Shown piece after piece: positions 17,760-26,473 of a DNA stretch of 64,000 nucleotides. The notes under the pieces are model-generated. The model saw only the letters and a program-made list of their open reading frames with translations. It ran no database searches and was not told the origin of the DNA. Both the position numbers and the translations under genes were made by a program. Position 1 is the stretch's first letter; each line of letters starts with the position of its first letter. The DNA lies in the NCBI RefSeq assembly GCF_000711195.1, contig NZ_JOMR01000001.1, positions 806,001-870,000 on the forward strand. The letters run 5' to 3'. Source of the stretch: Thiomicrospira pelophila DSM 1534 (GTDB lineage: Bacteria; Pseudomonadota; Gammaproteobacteria; Thiomicrospirales; Thiomicrospiraceae).

Positions 17760-19139
17760 ATGAAATTTGAACATTTAATCATCGCTTTGTTAATTCCGGT
17801 CGGCCTGTTATTAATTGCAGGTGGCGCGGCGTTTCAACAATTTCAGTATTGGGCGATGGCGCAAAGTTATGCCACCACCAATACATCGAAGATTGCTCAG
17901 GTAAGTTCATTGCCCGATCTGCGTGTGGTTTCAAATCGTCCTTTGCCTGCACTCATGCCTAGCGTGTCAAAACCAACGGAAGTAAAACCTGTCGAAACTG
18001 AACAAGTTAAGCACGTTAAATTGAATGCTTCAATCCCGAGTAACGTCTCGTTAAATACGTCATTAAATGCACAGCCCGTGCAGACTCTACAGACAAAGCC
18101 ATCCAAACCAGCAACCCTAAATCCGACCACCAGGCCTGGTGGTTTGGCACAAGCTGAAGACGAAACTCAACCCAAGTCAGCAGGTCTGGTTAAACCGCCA
18201 GCTGACTCTATGATTACGCAGAATGATTCGGACAGTGCGTTTGAACTTCAGCCGATTGTGGTAGTGTATGATGATGAAATTGTGATTGAATTTCCTAAAC
18301 AACTGGCGACGCCACAAAATATTAAACGAGCCGTCAGTCGAGTGTTGCTGAGCCCGAACCCTTATGCCGAACAGGATTTATTAAGTTTGGAGCCGCTTGA
18401 GTATCGACAAAGACCGGCTTTTTATCGCCGAGTGGTCGATGCAAAACAACAACCCATTCGTTACCCGCGTGCTGCGTTTGAGTATGCTGATTATTTGATG
18501 GCACGTCATCAAACCGAATCTAAGGACGAAGAAGGCGAATTTGTCAGCTTGCATATCCCGTTGCAAGCTTCCAACTTAGCGGAACCCGCTCGTCAATACG
18601 AACCTTGGGTAATGGGCTTTGCGCAAGACTTTAATATTGATCCCGCCTTGGTGTTTGCAATTATGGAAACTGAAAGCCGGTTTGATTCGCAAGCCGTCAG
18701 TCGTTCGCAAGCCAAAGGGCTAATGCAAATTAAGCCCAATGCCGCTGGGCGTGATGTCTACCAATATGTTGATTTTCGTTTGGATGCGCCCAGCGATGCC
18801 GAGTTATTTGATGCTGAAAATAATATCCGAATCGGCACCGCTTATTTAAGCTTGCTGAAACATGACTATTTTGCCGATATTCGCCACCCAGAATCGCGTG
18901 AAATGGTGGCCATCTCATCTTATAACGGCGGCATGTCAACCGTTTGGCGATTGTTTGGCGACACACCTGAGCAAGCGGTGGCGCAAATTAATAAACTCAG
19001 TCCGCGTCAGGTTTATCGCAAGTTGCGATATGATCATGCTTCGGATGAAACCCGACGCTATTTAGATAAAGTGTTACAGGCCAAAACACGCTATCAAGCT
19101 CTATTAGGTGAAGATACGAATTTAATCGCGAGCCGATAA
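17760..19139 (+). CDS. MltC-like lytic transglycosylase, membrane-anchored
   Basis: 459 residues. One N-terminal hydrophobic segment (LIIALLIPVGLLLIAGGAAF) acts as anchor or uncleaved signal, followed by a low-complexity Pro/Thr/Lys linker to about residue 160. Next is an MltC-like preceding domain, then a GH23 transglycosylase domain from about 280. The domain shows IMETESRFDSQAVSRSQAKG with the catalytic Glu, GLMQIKPNAAGRDVY, GTAYLSLL and SSYNGG. It cleaves peptidoglycan glycan strands in the periplasm. Its position after flgIJKL, with a FlgJ lacking its hydrolase domain, suggests a flagellar role. An exact palindrome in the linker codes TTRPGG. Expression may be limited by the hairpin over its ribosome site. 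Confidence 0.85.
   Translation: MKFEHLIIALLIPVGLLLIAGGAAFQQFQYWAMAQSYATTNTSKIAQVSSLPDLRVVSNRPLPALMPSVSKPTEVKPVETEQVKHVKLNASIPSNVSLNTSLNAQPVQTLQTKPSKPATLNPTTRPGGLAQAEDETQPKSAGLVKPPADSMITQNDSDSAFELQPIVVVYDDEIVIEFPKQLATPQNIKRAVSRVLLSPNPYAEQDLLSLEPLEYRQRPAFYRRVVDAKQQPIRYPRAAFEYADYLMARHQTESKDEEGEFVSLHIPLQASNLAEPARQYEPWVMGFAQDFNIDPALVFAIMETESRFDSQAVSRSQAKGLMQIKPNAAGRDVYQYVDFRLDAPSDAELFDAENNIRIGTAYLSLLKHDYFADIRHPESREMVAISSYNGGMSTVWRLFGDTPEQAVAQINKLSPRQVYRKLRYDHASDETRRYLDKVLQAKTRYQALLGEDTNLIASR
18129..18140. repeat. ACCAGGCCTGGT palindrome, inside the transglycosylase linker
   Basis: Exact copy, extended to 16 bp (CCACC...GGTGG outer bases match). Read in the RPG phase in the unstructured linker. 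Confidence 0.9.
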
Positions 19140-19145
19140 CAGTCC

Positions 19146-19157
19146 ACCAGGCCTGGT
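19146..19157. repeat. ACCAGGCCTGGT palindrome, intergenic before legB
   Basis: Exact copy in the 35-base gap between the transglycosylase gene and legB, ending three bases before the AAGGAG ribosome site of legB. Confidence 0.9.
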
Positions 19158-19174
19158 GCTAAGGAGAATAAACG

Positions 19175-20173
19175 ATGCAAGGCAATTGGCAAGGAAAACA
19201 GGTATTAGTCACCGGTGCAGACGGATTTATCGGTTCGCATTTAGCGGAAACCTTGGTCAATGCGGGCGCACAAGTGCGAGCCTTGGTGCAGTACAACTCC
19301 TTCAATAGTTGGGGCTGGTTGGATCAGAGTCCACAGGCTGATGACATGGAAATTATCAGCGGCGATATCCGTGATCCATTTTTGTGCCAGACTATTTGTA
19401 AAGGCATGGATACCGTATTTCATTTAGCGGCATTAATCGCCATTCCTTACTCTTACATTGCTCCCGGTTCCTATGTCGATACCAACGTTACCGGCACTTT
19501 AAATATGGTGCAAGCGGCGCGAGATCAAAATGTGCGCCGATTTATGCATACCTCCACCTCTGAAACTTACGGTACCGCGCGCTATGTGCCGATTGATGAA
19601 AAACATCCAATGCAGCCACAATCGCCTTATAGTGCGAGCAAAATCGGTGCAGATGCGATGGCGATGTCTTATTATTTGGCGTTTGAAACCCCGGTGACGA
19701 TTGCGCGGCCTTTTAACACCTATGGCCCACGCCAATCCGCACGCGCGGTGATTCCAACCATTATTGGTCAGATAGCCGCTGGTCAAAGCCAAATCCAGCT
19801 AGGCGATACCAGTCCAACGCGTGATTTTAATTATGTCGCGGATACCTGTGACGGCATGATGGCTTTAATGGCGAGCGATAACACCATTGGTGAAAGCGTT
19901 AATATCAGCTCCAATTATGAAATTTCGGTACAAGATACGCTTGATTTAATTAAACGTTTAATGGATTCCAACGTTGAGTTTATCCAAGATCCGCAACGCC
20001 TAAGACCTAAAGATTCGGAAGTTTTCCGTTTGTGGGGTGATAACTCGAAATTAATTGAATTGACAGGTTATCGGCCCACTACCTCATTGGAAATCGGTTT
20101 GAAAAAAACCATTGATTGGTTCACTCAGCCACAAAACCTGCAAGCCTATAAAACAGGACTTTACAATGTCTAA
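19175..20173 (+). CDS. legB: LegB-type NAD-dependent nucleotide-sugar 4,6-dehydratase
   Basis: 332 residues of the extended SDR family. The NAD-binding site is GADGFIGSHL (14-23); the catalytic part shows TSTSETYG and YSASK. Its position next to legC, legH, legG, legI and ptmE matches the GDP-N-acetylglucosamine 4,6-dehydratase of the legionaminic acid pathway known from Campylobacter. The product would be a GDP-4-keto-6-deoxy sugar for LegC. AAGGAG lies 8 bases before the ATG. The stop overlaps the legC start. Substrate (GDP rather than UDP) is inferred from neighbours. Confidence 0.85.
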   Translation: MQGNWQGKQVLVTGADGFIGSHLAETLVNAGAQVRALVQYNSFNSWGWLDQSPQADDMEIISGDIRDPFLCQTICKGMDTVFHLAALIAIPYSYIAPGSYVDTNVTGTLNMVQAARDQNVRRFMHTSTSETYGTARYVPIDEKHPMQPQSPYSASKIGADAMAMSYYLAFETPVTIARPFNTYGPRQSARAVIPTIIGQIAAGQSQIQLGDTSPTRDFNYVADTCDGMMALMASDNTIGESVNISSNYEISVQDTLDLIKRLMDSNVEFIQDPQRLRPKDSEVFRLWGDNSKLIELTGYRPTTSLEIGLKKTIDWFTQPQNLQAYKTGLYNV

Positions 20174-21320
20174 CCACCAGGCCTGGTTGCCGTTAATTAA
20201 TTTTATTCGCCAGCATTATGGTGTGGCAGAAGGCTTAATTCCGTTACATGCGCCGTGTTTTGATGAGGCGGAAAAACGGCTGGTTGTCGATTGTATTGAT
20301 TCCACTTTTGTCTCGTCAGTGGGGCAATACGTAACCGAGTTTGAGCAGACGGTTGCAGAGTTTACTGGCGCGAAACATGCGGTAGCGGTGGTGAATGGCA
20401 CCATGGGGTTGTATCTGGCGTTAAAAGTAGTTGGACTACAGCCAAATGATTTAGTGTTAACTCAATCCTTAAGCTTTGTGGCGACGGCAAACGCGATCAA
20501 AATGCATCAGGCTGATCCGGTATTTGTGGATGTAGAGCGCGAAACTTTAGGCTTATGTCCTGACTCCTTAAATGCATTTTTAGCCGAGCAGACCCAGCTG
20601 AAAAATGGCCAATGTATTCATCGTCAAACCGGGCGTGTAATCCGCGCTTGTGTGCCCATGCACACATTGGGCTTTCCGGCACGAATCGACCAAATTCTAG
20701 AAATCTGTAACCAATACCATGTCGCCCTGGTGGAAGATGCGGCTGAAAGTTTGGGCAGCTTTTATAAAGCTCAACATACCGGGACTTTTGGAAAAATGGG
20801 GGTGTTTAGCTTTAATGGCAATAAAGTTATTACCACCGGCGGGGGCGGCATGCTCATTACCGATGATACCGAACTGGCGCGCCACGCCAAACACTTGAGC
20901 ACCACGGCCAAAATCCCACACGCCTGGTTATTTGAACATGATGAAGCGGCTTACAATATGCGGATGCCGAATCTCAATGCGGCACTGGGCCTGGCTCAGA
21001 TGCAAAAATTGCCGGCTTTTTTAGCTGAAAAGCATCAATTAGCACAGGCTTATCAGCAATCACCAGGCTTGGTGATGATAAAACAACCAAAAAATGCGCA
21101 AGCCAACTATTGGTTAAATGCATTGCAATGCGAATCCGAAGTCGAGCGCGATGCGTTTTTAGAATTGTGTAACGGCCAAAACATCCAAGCCCGTCCGTTG
21201 TGGACACCTATGCATCAATTGCCGATCTATGCCGATTGCTTGCGCAGCGAATTGCCCAATACTGAATGGTTAGCCGCGCTGGTGGTCAATTTACCAAGTG
21301 GGGTGAAGTGCCATGACTAA
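20166..21320 (+). CDS. legC: LegC-type PLP aminotransferase (DegT/DnrJ/EryC1)
   Basis: 384 residues. The PLP lysine is in FSFNGNKVITTGGGGM, with EDAAESLGSFY before it and PNLNAALGLAQM after it. It would add the 4-amino group to the LegB product. The start at ATG 20166 overlaps legB by 8 bases, with AGGA 7 bases upstream; the in-frame ATG at 20112 lies inside legB. Codons 4-8 are made by an exact palindrome copy, read in the QAW phase (NHQAWL). A one-base variant (ACCAGGCTTGGT) codes SPGLVM near residue 300. Confidence 0.88.
   Translation: MSNHQAWLPLINFIRQHYGVAEGLIPLHAPCFDEAEKRLVVDCIDSTFVSSVGQYVTEFEQTVAEFTGAKHAVAVVNGTMGLYLALKVVGLQPNDLVLTQSLSFVATANAIKMHQADPVFVDVERETLGLCPDSLNAFLAEQTQLKNGQCIHRQTGRVIRACVPMHTLGFPARIDQILEICNQYHVALVEDAAESLGSFYKAQHTGTFGKMGVFSFNGNKVITTGGGGMLITDDTELARHAKHLSTTAKIPHAWLFEHDEAAYNMRMPNLNAALGLAQMQKLPAFLAEKHQLAQAYQQSPGLVMIKQPKNAQANYWLNALQCESEVERDAFLELCNGQNIQARPLWTPMHQLPIYADCLRSELPNTEWLAALVVNLPSGVKCHD
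20176..20187. repeat. ACCAGGCCTGGT palindrome at the 5' end of legC
   Basis: Exact copy three bases after the legB stop and within the first eight codons of legC. Read in the third phase (QAW). Confidence 0.9.
21062..21073. repeat. Variant palindrome ACCAGGCTTGGT inside legC
   Basis: One base from the dodecamer; flanks C...G extend the symmetry. Read as SPGLVM. Confidence 0.6.
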
Positions 21321-21963
21321 AACGCCGATTCTATTATTAGGAGGTGGCGGTCATTGTCGCGCCTTGGTCGATGTGATCGAACAGACATCCGACTTTGCGG
21401 TGGCCGGTATTGTTGAAGCGCAAGCAACCAGCGGCCAAGTGCTGGGTTATCCAATTGTGGGTACGGATGTCCATTTACCAGGCCTGGTGCAACAAACACC
21501 TCATTGCTTAATTGGTGTCGGTCAAGTTAAACAAGCTGATCTGCGCATGATGTTGTTTGATTTAGCGTTACAGGCGGGCGCGCAGTTTCCAGCGGTGATT
21601 TCACCGCAAGCCTATGTTTCTGAGCATGCCGAAATTGGCGAAGGCACGGTGGTGATGCACCAGGCTTTAATCAATGTCGGCGCGAAAATTGGCCACAACT
21701 GTATTATCAACTCACAAGCATTAATTGAGCATGATGCGGTTATTGGCGATCATTGCCACATTTCGACCGGCGCGAAAATCAACGGCGACGTTACGATTGG
21801 TAAGGGCTGTTTAATTGGCAGTGGAGCGATGATTAAACAGGGCGTCAAGATTCTCGATAATGTGATTATTGGCGCAGGTGCATTAATTTTGAAAGACATC
21901 ACCAGGCCTGGTTGTTATGTGGGTCAAGGTCGGTTACTCAATTCAGCCAGCCGCGCTGATTAA
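21313..21963 (+). CDS. legH: LegH-type sugar N-acetyltransferase (PglD-like)
   Basis: 216 residues. A short Rossmann-like N-domain (ILLLGGGGHCRALVDVI) is followed by left-handed beta-helix hexapeptide repeats from about residue 95 (IGEGTVVMHQALINVGAKIG, DHCHISTGAKINGDVTIGKG). It is expected to N-acetylate the 4-amino sugar made by LegC. It overlaps legC by 8 bases. Two exact palindromes lie in it, coding LPGLVQ and ITRPGC, the second in the last helix turn where the chain is variable. Confidence 0.87.
   Translation: MTKTPILLLGGGGHCRALVDVIEQTSDFAVAGIVEAQATSGQVLGYPIVGTDVHLPGLVQQTPHCLIGVGQVKQADLRMMLFDLALQAGAQFPAVISPQAYVSEHAEIGEGTVVMHQALINVGAKIGHNCIINSQALIEHDAVIGDHCHISTGAKINGDVTIGKGCLIGSGAMIKQGVKILDNVIIGAGALILKDITRPGCYVGQGRLLNSASRAD
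21477..21488. repeat. ACCAGGCCTGGT palindrome, inside legH (first)
   Basis: Exact copy, PGLV phase. Confidence 0.9.
21901..21912. repeat. ACCAGGCCTGGT palindrome, inside legH (second)
   Basis: Exact copy, RPG phase, so one gene carries the repeat in two different phases. Confidence 0.9.
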
Positions 21964-21974
21964 GGAAATAAAGT

Positions 21975-23120
21975 ATGGAACAACAAGTGGTTTTTGATAC
22001 CTGCGCCGATTTTGAATTTGGCTTGAATGGTACACGTCAAACCGATTATTTTATTTATAACACAGACTATACTGATGGTTTAGTCGTATATATCCCCGGT
22101 TTTGGTGGCGACTTGGGTGAGTATGCCAAAGCGTTTTGTGAAAAAACGTCTAAACAATATCAAATGGCGGCTATGACGCTGAATTATTTCTGTATTGGTT
22201 CTCGGCCTTCAGCTGGTGCGAAAGTTGAAGTTCATAACTCTGAAAAAGCCAAAGTTGAACAGGCTTTTATTCAAATGGGGGGAACGGGTGAAGCCTCTAT
22301 TGAAGCTTTAAATGCGCTGCTTATGAACTCCAATAATCATATTAAGTTAACAGGTGATTTGGTACCCACGAAAAATGAATATCAAAACTTTGGTTTGTTG
22401 GCTGCTTTAGACATTGTTAATGCGATTAAAGACGCCACTCAGCGCTTTAATCTCAGCTTGGATAATGTGATTTTGGTGGGATCTTCCTACGGTGGCTATT
22501 TGGCTAACTTGGTTACTAAAGTATATCCGGGCTTAGTTAAAGCAGTATTTGATAACTCATCATGGGCACAAACCAACTTGGCTTATGTGGTAGGACAAGA
22601 AATGGGCGTGCCTGAGTTTTCCTATCAGGTTTATCCTAAGGTCATTCTAGATTTAAATGTTCGTTCTCCTTGGACACTAACCCAGGGATTGCCGAATACA
22701 TTTAGTGGTGGACGTCAAGAAATTCGTGGCTTTTCTAAGCCTCAATTGCAAAGTATGGCAAATCAAGGCGGTCAAGATACGTTTTACGTGTTTTATCATG
22801 CCCAAACTGACAACATTGCACCTACCCATGAAAAAATCGAAATGGCCAATAATATGGCCGAGTTAGGGTTTAAGCATGTATTAATGAACGTGGTGGATGA
22901 GTCCGACATTGATGGGCATCTTATTAAAAACTTAGGCCATGGTATGGGGATGTCGATGCGGAAGTTTTTTGAGGTTGGCTATGGGTTCTTGCAAGATATT
23001 AACCCAGAGTTTAAATTTAACGATCAGCTAAAAAAGGCTGAGTTTGATACATCAGATTTAATTTACCAGTTTGATTTATCGGCTAATGTGGTGACGGGGC
23101 AAGTATCAGTAAAAAACTAA
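21975..23120 (+). CDS. Alpha/beta-hydrolase-like protein, DUF2920-like
   Basis: 381 residues. The segment ILVGSSYGGYLANLV has the GxSxGG nucleophile elbow (Ser in GSSYGG), preceded by LVVYIPGFGGDLGEY, which fits an oxyanion-hole strand. A late GHGMGMS could hold the catalytic His. I recall similar proteins, DUF2920, from Campylobacter flagellar glycosylation loci, where the role is poorly defined. Placed between legH and legI behind a good ribosome site (AAGGAA), it may act on the sugar or its O-linked decoration, for example as acyl transferase or esterase (inference). Confidence 0.65.
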   Translation: MEQQVVFDTCADFEFGLNGTRQTDYFIYNTDYTDGLVVYIPGFGGDLGEYAKAFCEKTSKQYQMAAMTLNYFCIGSRPSAGAKVEVHNSEKAKVEQAFIQMGGTGEASIEALNALLMNSNNHIKLTGDLVPTKNEYQNFGLLAALDIVNAIKDATQRFNLSLDNVILVGSSYGGYLANLVTKVYPGLVKAVFDNSSWAQTNLAYVVGQEMGVPEFSYQVYPKVILDLNVRSPWTLTQGLPNTFSGGRQEIRGFSKPQLQSMANQGGQDTFYVFYHAQTDNIAPTHEKIEMANNMAELGFKHVLMNVVDESDIDGHLIKNLGHGMGMSMRKFFEVGYGFLQDINPEFKFNDQLKKAEFDTSDLIYQFDLSANVVTGQVSVKN

Positions 23121-23170
23121 CTGGCCGGTTTTTAAGGCTGGAGTAGGCATAATTAACAGGAATAATAGTG

Positions 23171-24199
23171 ATGCAAAAAAATACCATAAAGCCATCTGTT
23201 TTTATTATTGCTGAGGCTGGGGTAAACCATAATGGATCGCTCGATATGGCTAAAAAACTGGTTGATGTGGCGGTGGCAGCCGGCGCAGATGCGGTTAAGT
23301 TTCAAACCTTTAAAACCGAGGAGTTGGTGACTGAAACGGCCGAGCAAGCGGCTTATCAAACTGCTAACACGGGTGTTAAAGAAAGTCAGTTTGCGATGCT
23401 TAAACGGCTGGAATTAACAGAAGAAGATCATCATTTTTTGTTTGATTATTGTCGGCAACAAGGTATTGAGTTTATGTCGACGGCTTTTGATATGCCGAGT
23501 GTTCGCCTTTTGCATCAACTGGGTATGCGACGCTGGAAAATTCCTTCCGGTGAGTTGTTATCCATTCCTTATTTACGAGCGATTGCCACCTTAAATCAGC
23601 CGACAATTTTATCCACCGGAATGGGGGATTTGGATGAAATAAGTCTGTCCGTTAATACCTTGCTTCAGGCTGGTTTAGATAGGGAAAATCTTATCGTATT
23701 GCATGCGAATACGGCTTATCCAACGCCGTATGAAGATGTCAATTTGCGCGCGATGCAAACCTTAGCTAATGAACTTGGCGTATCCGTGGGCCTGTCGGAT
23801 CACTCATTAGGTATTGAAGTGCCGATTGCGGCCGTGGCGCTGGGAGCTCAAGTAATTGAAAAACACTTTACACTGGATAAAACTCTGCCTGGTCCGGATC
23901 ATAAAGCCAGCCTTGAACCCTTTGAATTGAAAGAGATGGTGAGTGCAGTTCGTCATATTGAATTAGCCATGGGGTCTGCGGATAAACAACCGTCAAAATC
24001 GGAAAAAGGCAATATTGCCGTCGCCAGAAAACGCATCGTCGCTAAAACTTTGATCCATCAAGGGGATCTTTTTTCGGAGCAAAATTTGACTTTAAAGCGA
24101 AGTGATAAAGGGCTGGAATCTAAATTTTGGGACGATCTTATTGGCAAAACGTCGGTCGCTACTTTTCAAGCGGGTGCGGGGATTGAAATTGAACAATAA
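23171..24199 (+). CDS. legI: N,N'-diacetyllegionaminate synthase LegI (NeuB family)
   Basis: 342 residues. NeuB-type TIM barrel: EAGVNHNGSLDMAKKLVDVA, AGADAVKFQTFKTEEL, STGMGDLDEI, GLSDHSLGIE and EKHFTLDKTLPGPDHKASLE, then a SAF domain in the last ~60 residues. It condenses a 6-deoxy-diacetamido hexose with phosphoenolpyruvate to a nonulosonic acid. Legionaminate rather than neuraminate or pseudaminate follows from the neighbours. I take ATG 23171, with AGGA 9 bases ahead; the GTG immediately before is an alternative. The 3' end overlaps legG. Confidence 0.9.
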   Translation: MQKNTIKPSVFIIAEAGVNHNGSLDMAKKLVDVAVAAGADAVKFQTFKTEELVTETAEQAAYQTANTGVKESQFAMLKRLELTEEDHHFLFDYCRQQGIEFMSTAFDMPSVRLLHQLGMRRWKIPSGELLSIPYLRAIATLNQPTILSTGMGDLDEISLSVNTLLQAGLDRENLIVLHANTAYPTPYEDVNLRAMQTLANELGVSVGLSDHSLGIEVPIAAVALGAQVIEKHFTLDKTLPGPDHKASLEPFELKEMVSAVRHIELAMGSADKQPSKSEKGNIAVARKRIVAKTLIHQGDLFSEQNLTLKRSDKGLESKFWDDLIGKTSVATFQAGAGIEIEQ

Positions 24200-25397
24200 C
24201 ACGTTACGAAAAATCTGCGTGGTGACGGGAACTCGGGCCGAATATGGCTTGCTGAGTCGGTTAATGGCGGCAATTCAAAATGCTGAAACACTACAATTAC
24301 AAGTGATAGCCTGCGCGGCACACTTATCGGCTAAGCATGGTATGACAGTTAACCAAATTTTAGCCGATGGTTTTCAAGTCGATGCCGGAGTTGAAATGCT
24401 CGAGGACGGAGATGATGCCGTTTCGGTAGTTAAGTCGGTTGCAAAAGGGTTGATCGGGTTTGCCGATGCCTTGCAGCATCTAAAGCCGGATATTCTAGTG
24501 ATGCTCGGTGATCGTTACGAAATGCTGGCGGCCGCGCAAGCTGCATTATTGATGAATGTGCCTATTGCTCATATTCACGGGGGCGAATTAACATTCGGAG
24601 CGGTTGACGAGTCAATTCGTCATGCAATCACAAAAATGGCCAGCCTACACTTCACGGCGACTGAACCTTATCGCCAAAGGGTGATACAAATGGGTGAACG
24701 GCCGGATCGAGTGTTTAATGTGGGTGCGCCAGGCCTGGATTTAATCCGTCACCTTAGATTGCTCACTCGAGTGCAATTAGTGACGGAATTAAATATGTCA
24801 CTGAATTCACCGTTGTTTTTGATTACTTATCATCCAGTTACATGGGGTACAGCGGCCGGAATGGAGGCCTTGCAAAACTTGTTTGCTGCACTGGCAGCTT
24901 TTCCACAGGCGACGATTGTATGGACAGCGCCCAACGCCGATGTGCAAGGCGAAACCATGCATCAAATGATTAAACGGTGGTCGCACAACTCAATTTTAAA
25001 CGTACATTTATTTGCTTCATTGGGCTCCGCGCGTTACTTAAGTGTAATGGCATTGGCGGATGTGGTAATAGGCAATTCTTCAAGTGGAATTATTGAAGCT
25101 CCGGCTATAGGCACACCAACCGTCAATATAGGTAGCCGACAACAAGGTCGGTTACGTTCACCCTCAATTTTAGATTGTGATGAATCCGAAGAAGGGATTC
25201 ATCAATCGATTTGTAAAGCCCTGACTTTGGACTTTCAAAAATTGGCGGCTCAAAAAAACAGCGTTTATGGTCAAGGTAATAGTGTTGAAAAAATGCTAAA
25301 AATTTTAAGTGAAGTTGAGCTTAAGCACTTAAACACAAAAGCTTTTTATGACTTGGTCGATAAACCTCTTACTACACCTTCGAAGGATAGATTATGA
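24189..25397 (+). CDS. legG: LegG-type hydrolysing nucleotide-sugar 2-epimerase (NeuC family)
   Basis: About 402 residues. NeuC signature: VTGTRAEYGLLSRLM at the start, VMLGDRYEMLAAAQAAL, AHIHGGELTFGAVDESIRHA and GNSSSGIIEAP. It epimerises C2 and releases the nucleotide, giving the free hexose used by LegI. No ATG fits. TTG 24189, preceded by GGGG at 7 bases and overlapping legI by 11, is the best start; TTG 24183 is an alternative. A palindrome core copy codes GAPGLDL. The stop overlaps the next start (ATGA). Confidence 0.88.
   Translation: MNNNTLRKICVVTGTRAEYGLLSRLMAAIQNAETLQLQVIACAAHLSAKHGMTVNQILADGFQVDAGVEMLEDGDDAVSVVKSVAKGLIGFADALQHLKPDILVMLGDRYEMLAAAQAALLMNVPIAHIHGGELTFGAVDESIRHAITKMASLHFTATEPYRQRVIQMGERPDRVFNVGAPGLDLIRHLRLLTRVQLVTELNMSLNSPLFLITYHPVTWGTAAGMEALQNLFAALAAFPQATIVWTAPNADVQGETMHQMIKRWSHNSILNVHLFASLGSARYLSVMALADVVIGNSSSGIIEAPAIGTPTVNIGSRQQGRLRSPSILDCDESEEGIHQSICKALTLDFQKLAAQKNSVYGQGNSVEKMLKILSEVELKHLNTKAFYDLVDKPLTTPSKDRL
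24729..24738. repeat. CCAGGCCTGG palindrome core, inside legG
   Basis: Decamer core with non-matching outer bases (G...A). Read as APGLD, a position that is often GxPxLD in the family, so part of the match may be protein-driven. Confidence 0.65.
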
Positions 25398-26470
25398 ATT
25401 TGCATGATTGGGTCTTGATTGCGGTTGAGCCAGAAAGCTCGGTTAAACACACATTAGAAGTGATGGATCGAGCCGCTCTGCAGATTGCTCTGGTGATTGC
25501 GACTGACCAAACTTTGGTGGGCACAGTAACCGATGGTGATATACGTCGTGGTCTCTTGGCGGGTTTTGGTCTTGAAAGCGAAATACAAAACGTAATGAAT
25601 AAACAGCCTACGCTGGGCATGGAAAGTGAGTCGGTTTTGGTTTGGCAAAAACGCATTGCTAAACATCAATTACGCCATTTACCGATTGTGACTCAAACGA
25701 AAAAAATATTAGGCTTGTTTTATCAAAAGCAGACTCAATCAGCCTTACCTAATGCCGTGGTTTTAATGTTAGGCGGCATGGGCACTCGGTTACGTCCATT
25801 GACAGAGAATGTTCCTAAGCCCATGCTCCCGGTAGGCAATCAGCCAATATTGGAAACCATAGTGCGCCATATTGCAGAGCAGGGGTTTGAAGAGTTCTAT
25901 TTCTGTATTAATTACCTAGGTCAACAAATACGCGATTATTTTGGTGATGGTGAACAGTTTGGCGTACGGATTCATTATGTTGAAGAAACTGAACGAATGG
26001 GAACAGCTGGCGCGTTATCCTTGCTACCTGAAAGATTAACGGAGCCATTTATTGTGATGAATGGCGACCTACTCACCAAGGTTGATTTGAAAGCCTTGTT
26101 GAAATTTCATCAAACTAATGACGACATCATAAGCGCCTGTATGCGCGAGTATTCGCAACAGGTACCTTATGGCGTGATTGAAATGGATGGTCACCAAATT
26201 AATCAGCTAGTAGAAAAGCCAATTTACCGTTATTTTGTCAATGCTGGAATTTATGCTATAAGCCCAGCAGTATTGAATTTAATGCCGCCTAATGAGTTTT
26301 ATGATATGACATCTCTAATTGAAAAAGCCTTAGCGAATAATAAAAAAGTGGGCGGCTTTCCATTAACTGAATACTGGATGGATATTGGTCAAATGCCAGA
26401 CTACCATCAAGCCCAAGCGGATTATGAAGTACATTTTCAGAAACGACAGACTTCAATACAAGGTTATTAA
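25394..26470 (+). CDS. ptmE: PtmE-type GlcN/GlcNAc-1-P guanylyltransferase with CBS pair
   Basis: 358 residues. Two CBS motifs fill the first ~115 (TLVGTVTDGDIRRGLL; RHLPIVTQTKKILGLF). A sugar nucleotidyltransferase domain follows (VLMLGGMGTRLRPLTENVPKPMLPV; MNGDLLTKVD). This CBS-plus-transferase layout is that of Campylobacter PtmE, which makes the GDP-activated glucosamine used by LegB-type enzymes. Its presence is the main reason to call the pathway GDP-linked. It overlaps legG by four bases. Confidence 0.85.
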   Translation: MNLHDWVLIAVEPESSVKHTLEVMDRAALQIALVIATDQTLVGTVTDGDIRRGLLAGFGLESEIQNVMNKQPTLGMESESVLVWQKRIAKHQLRHLPIVTQTKKILGLFYQKQTQSALPNAVVLMLGGMGTRLRPLTENVPKPMLPVGNQPILETIVRHIAEQGFEEFYFCINYLGQQIRDYFGDGEQFGVRIHYVEETERMGTAGALSLLPERLTEPFIVMNGDLLTKVDLKALLKFHQTNDDIISACMREYSQQVPYGVIEMDGHQINQLVEKPIYRYFVNAGIYAISPAVLNLMPPNEFYDMTSLIEKALANNKKVGGFPLTEYWMDIGQMPDYHQAQADYEVHFQKRQTSIQGY

Positions 26471-26473
26471 CTT

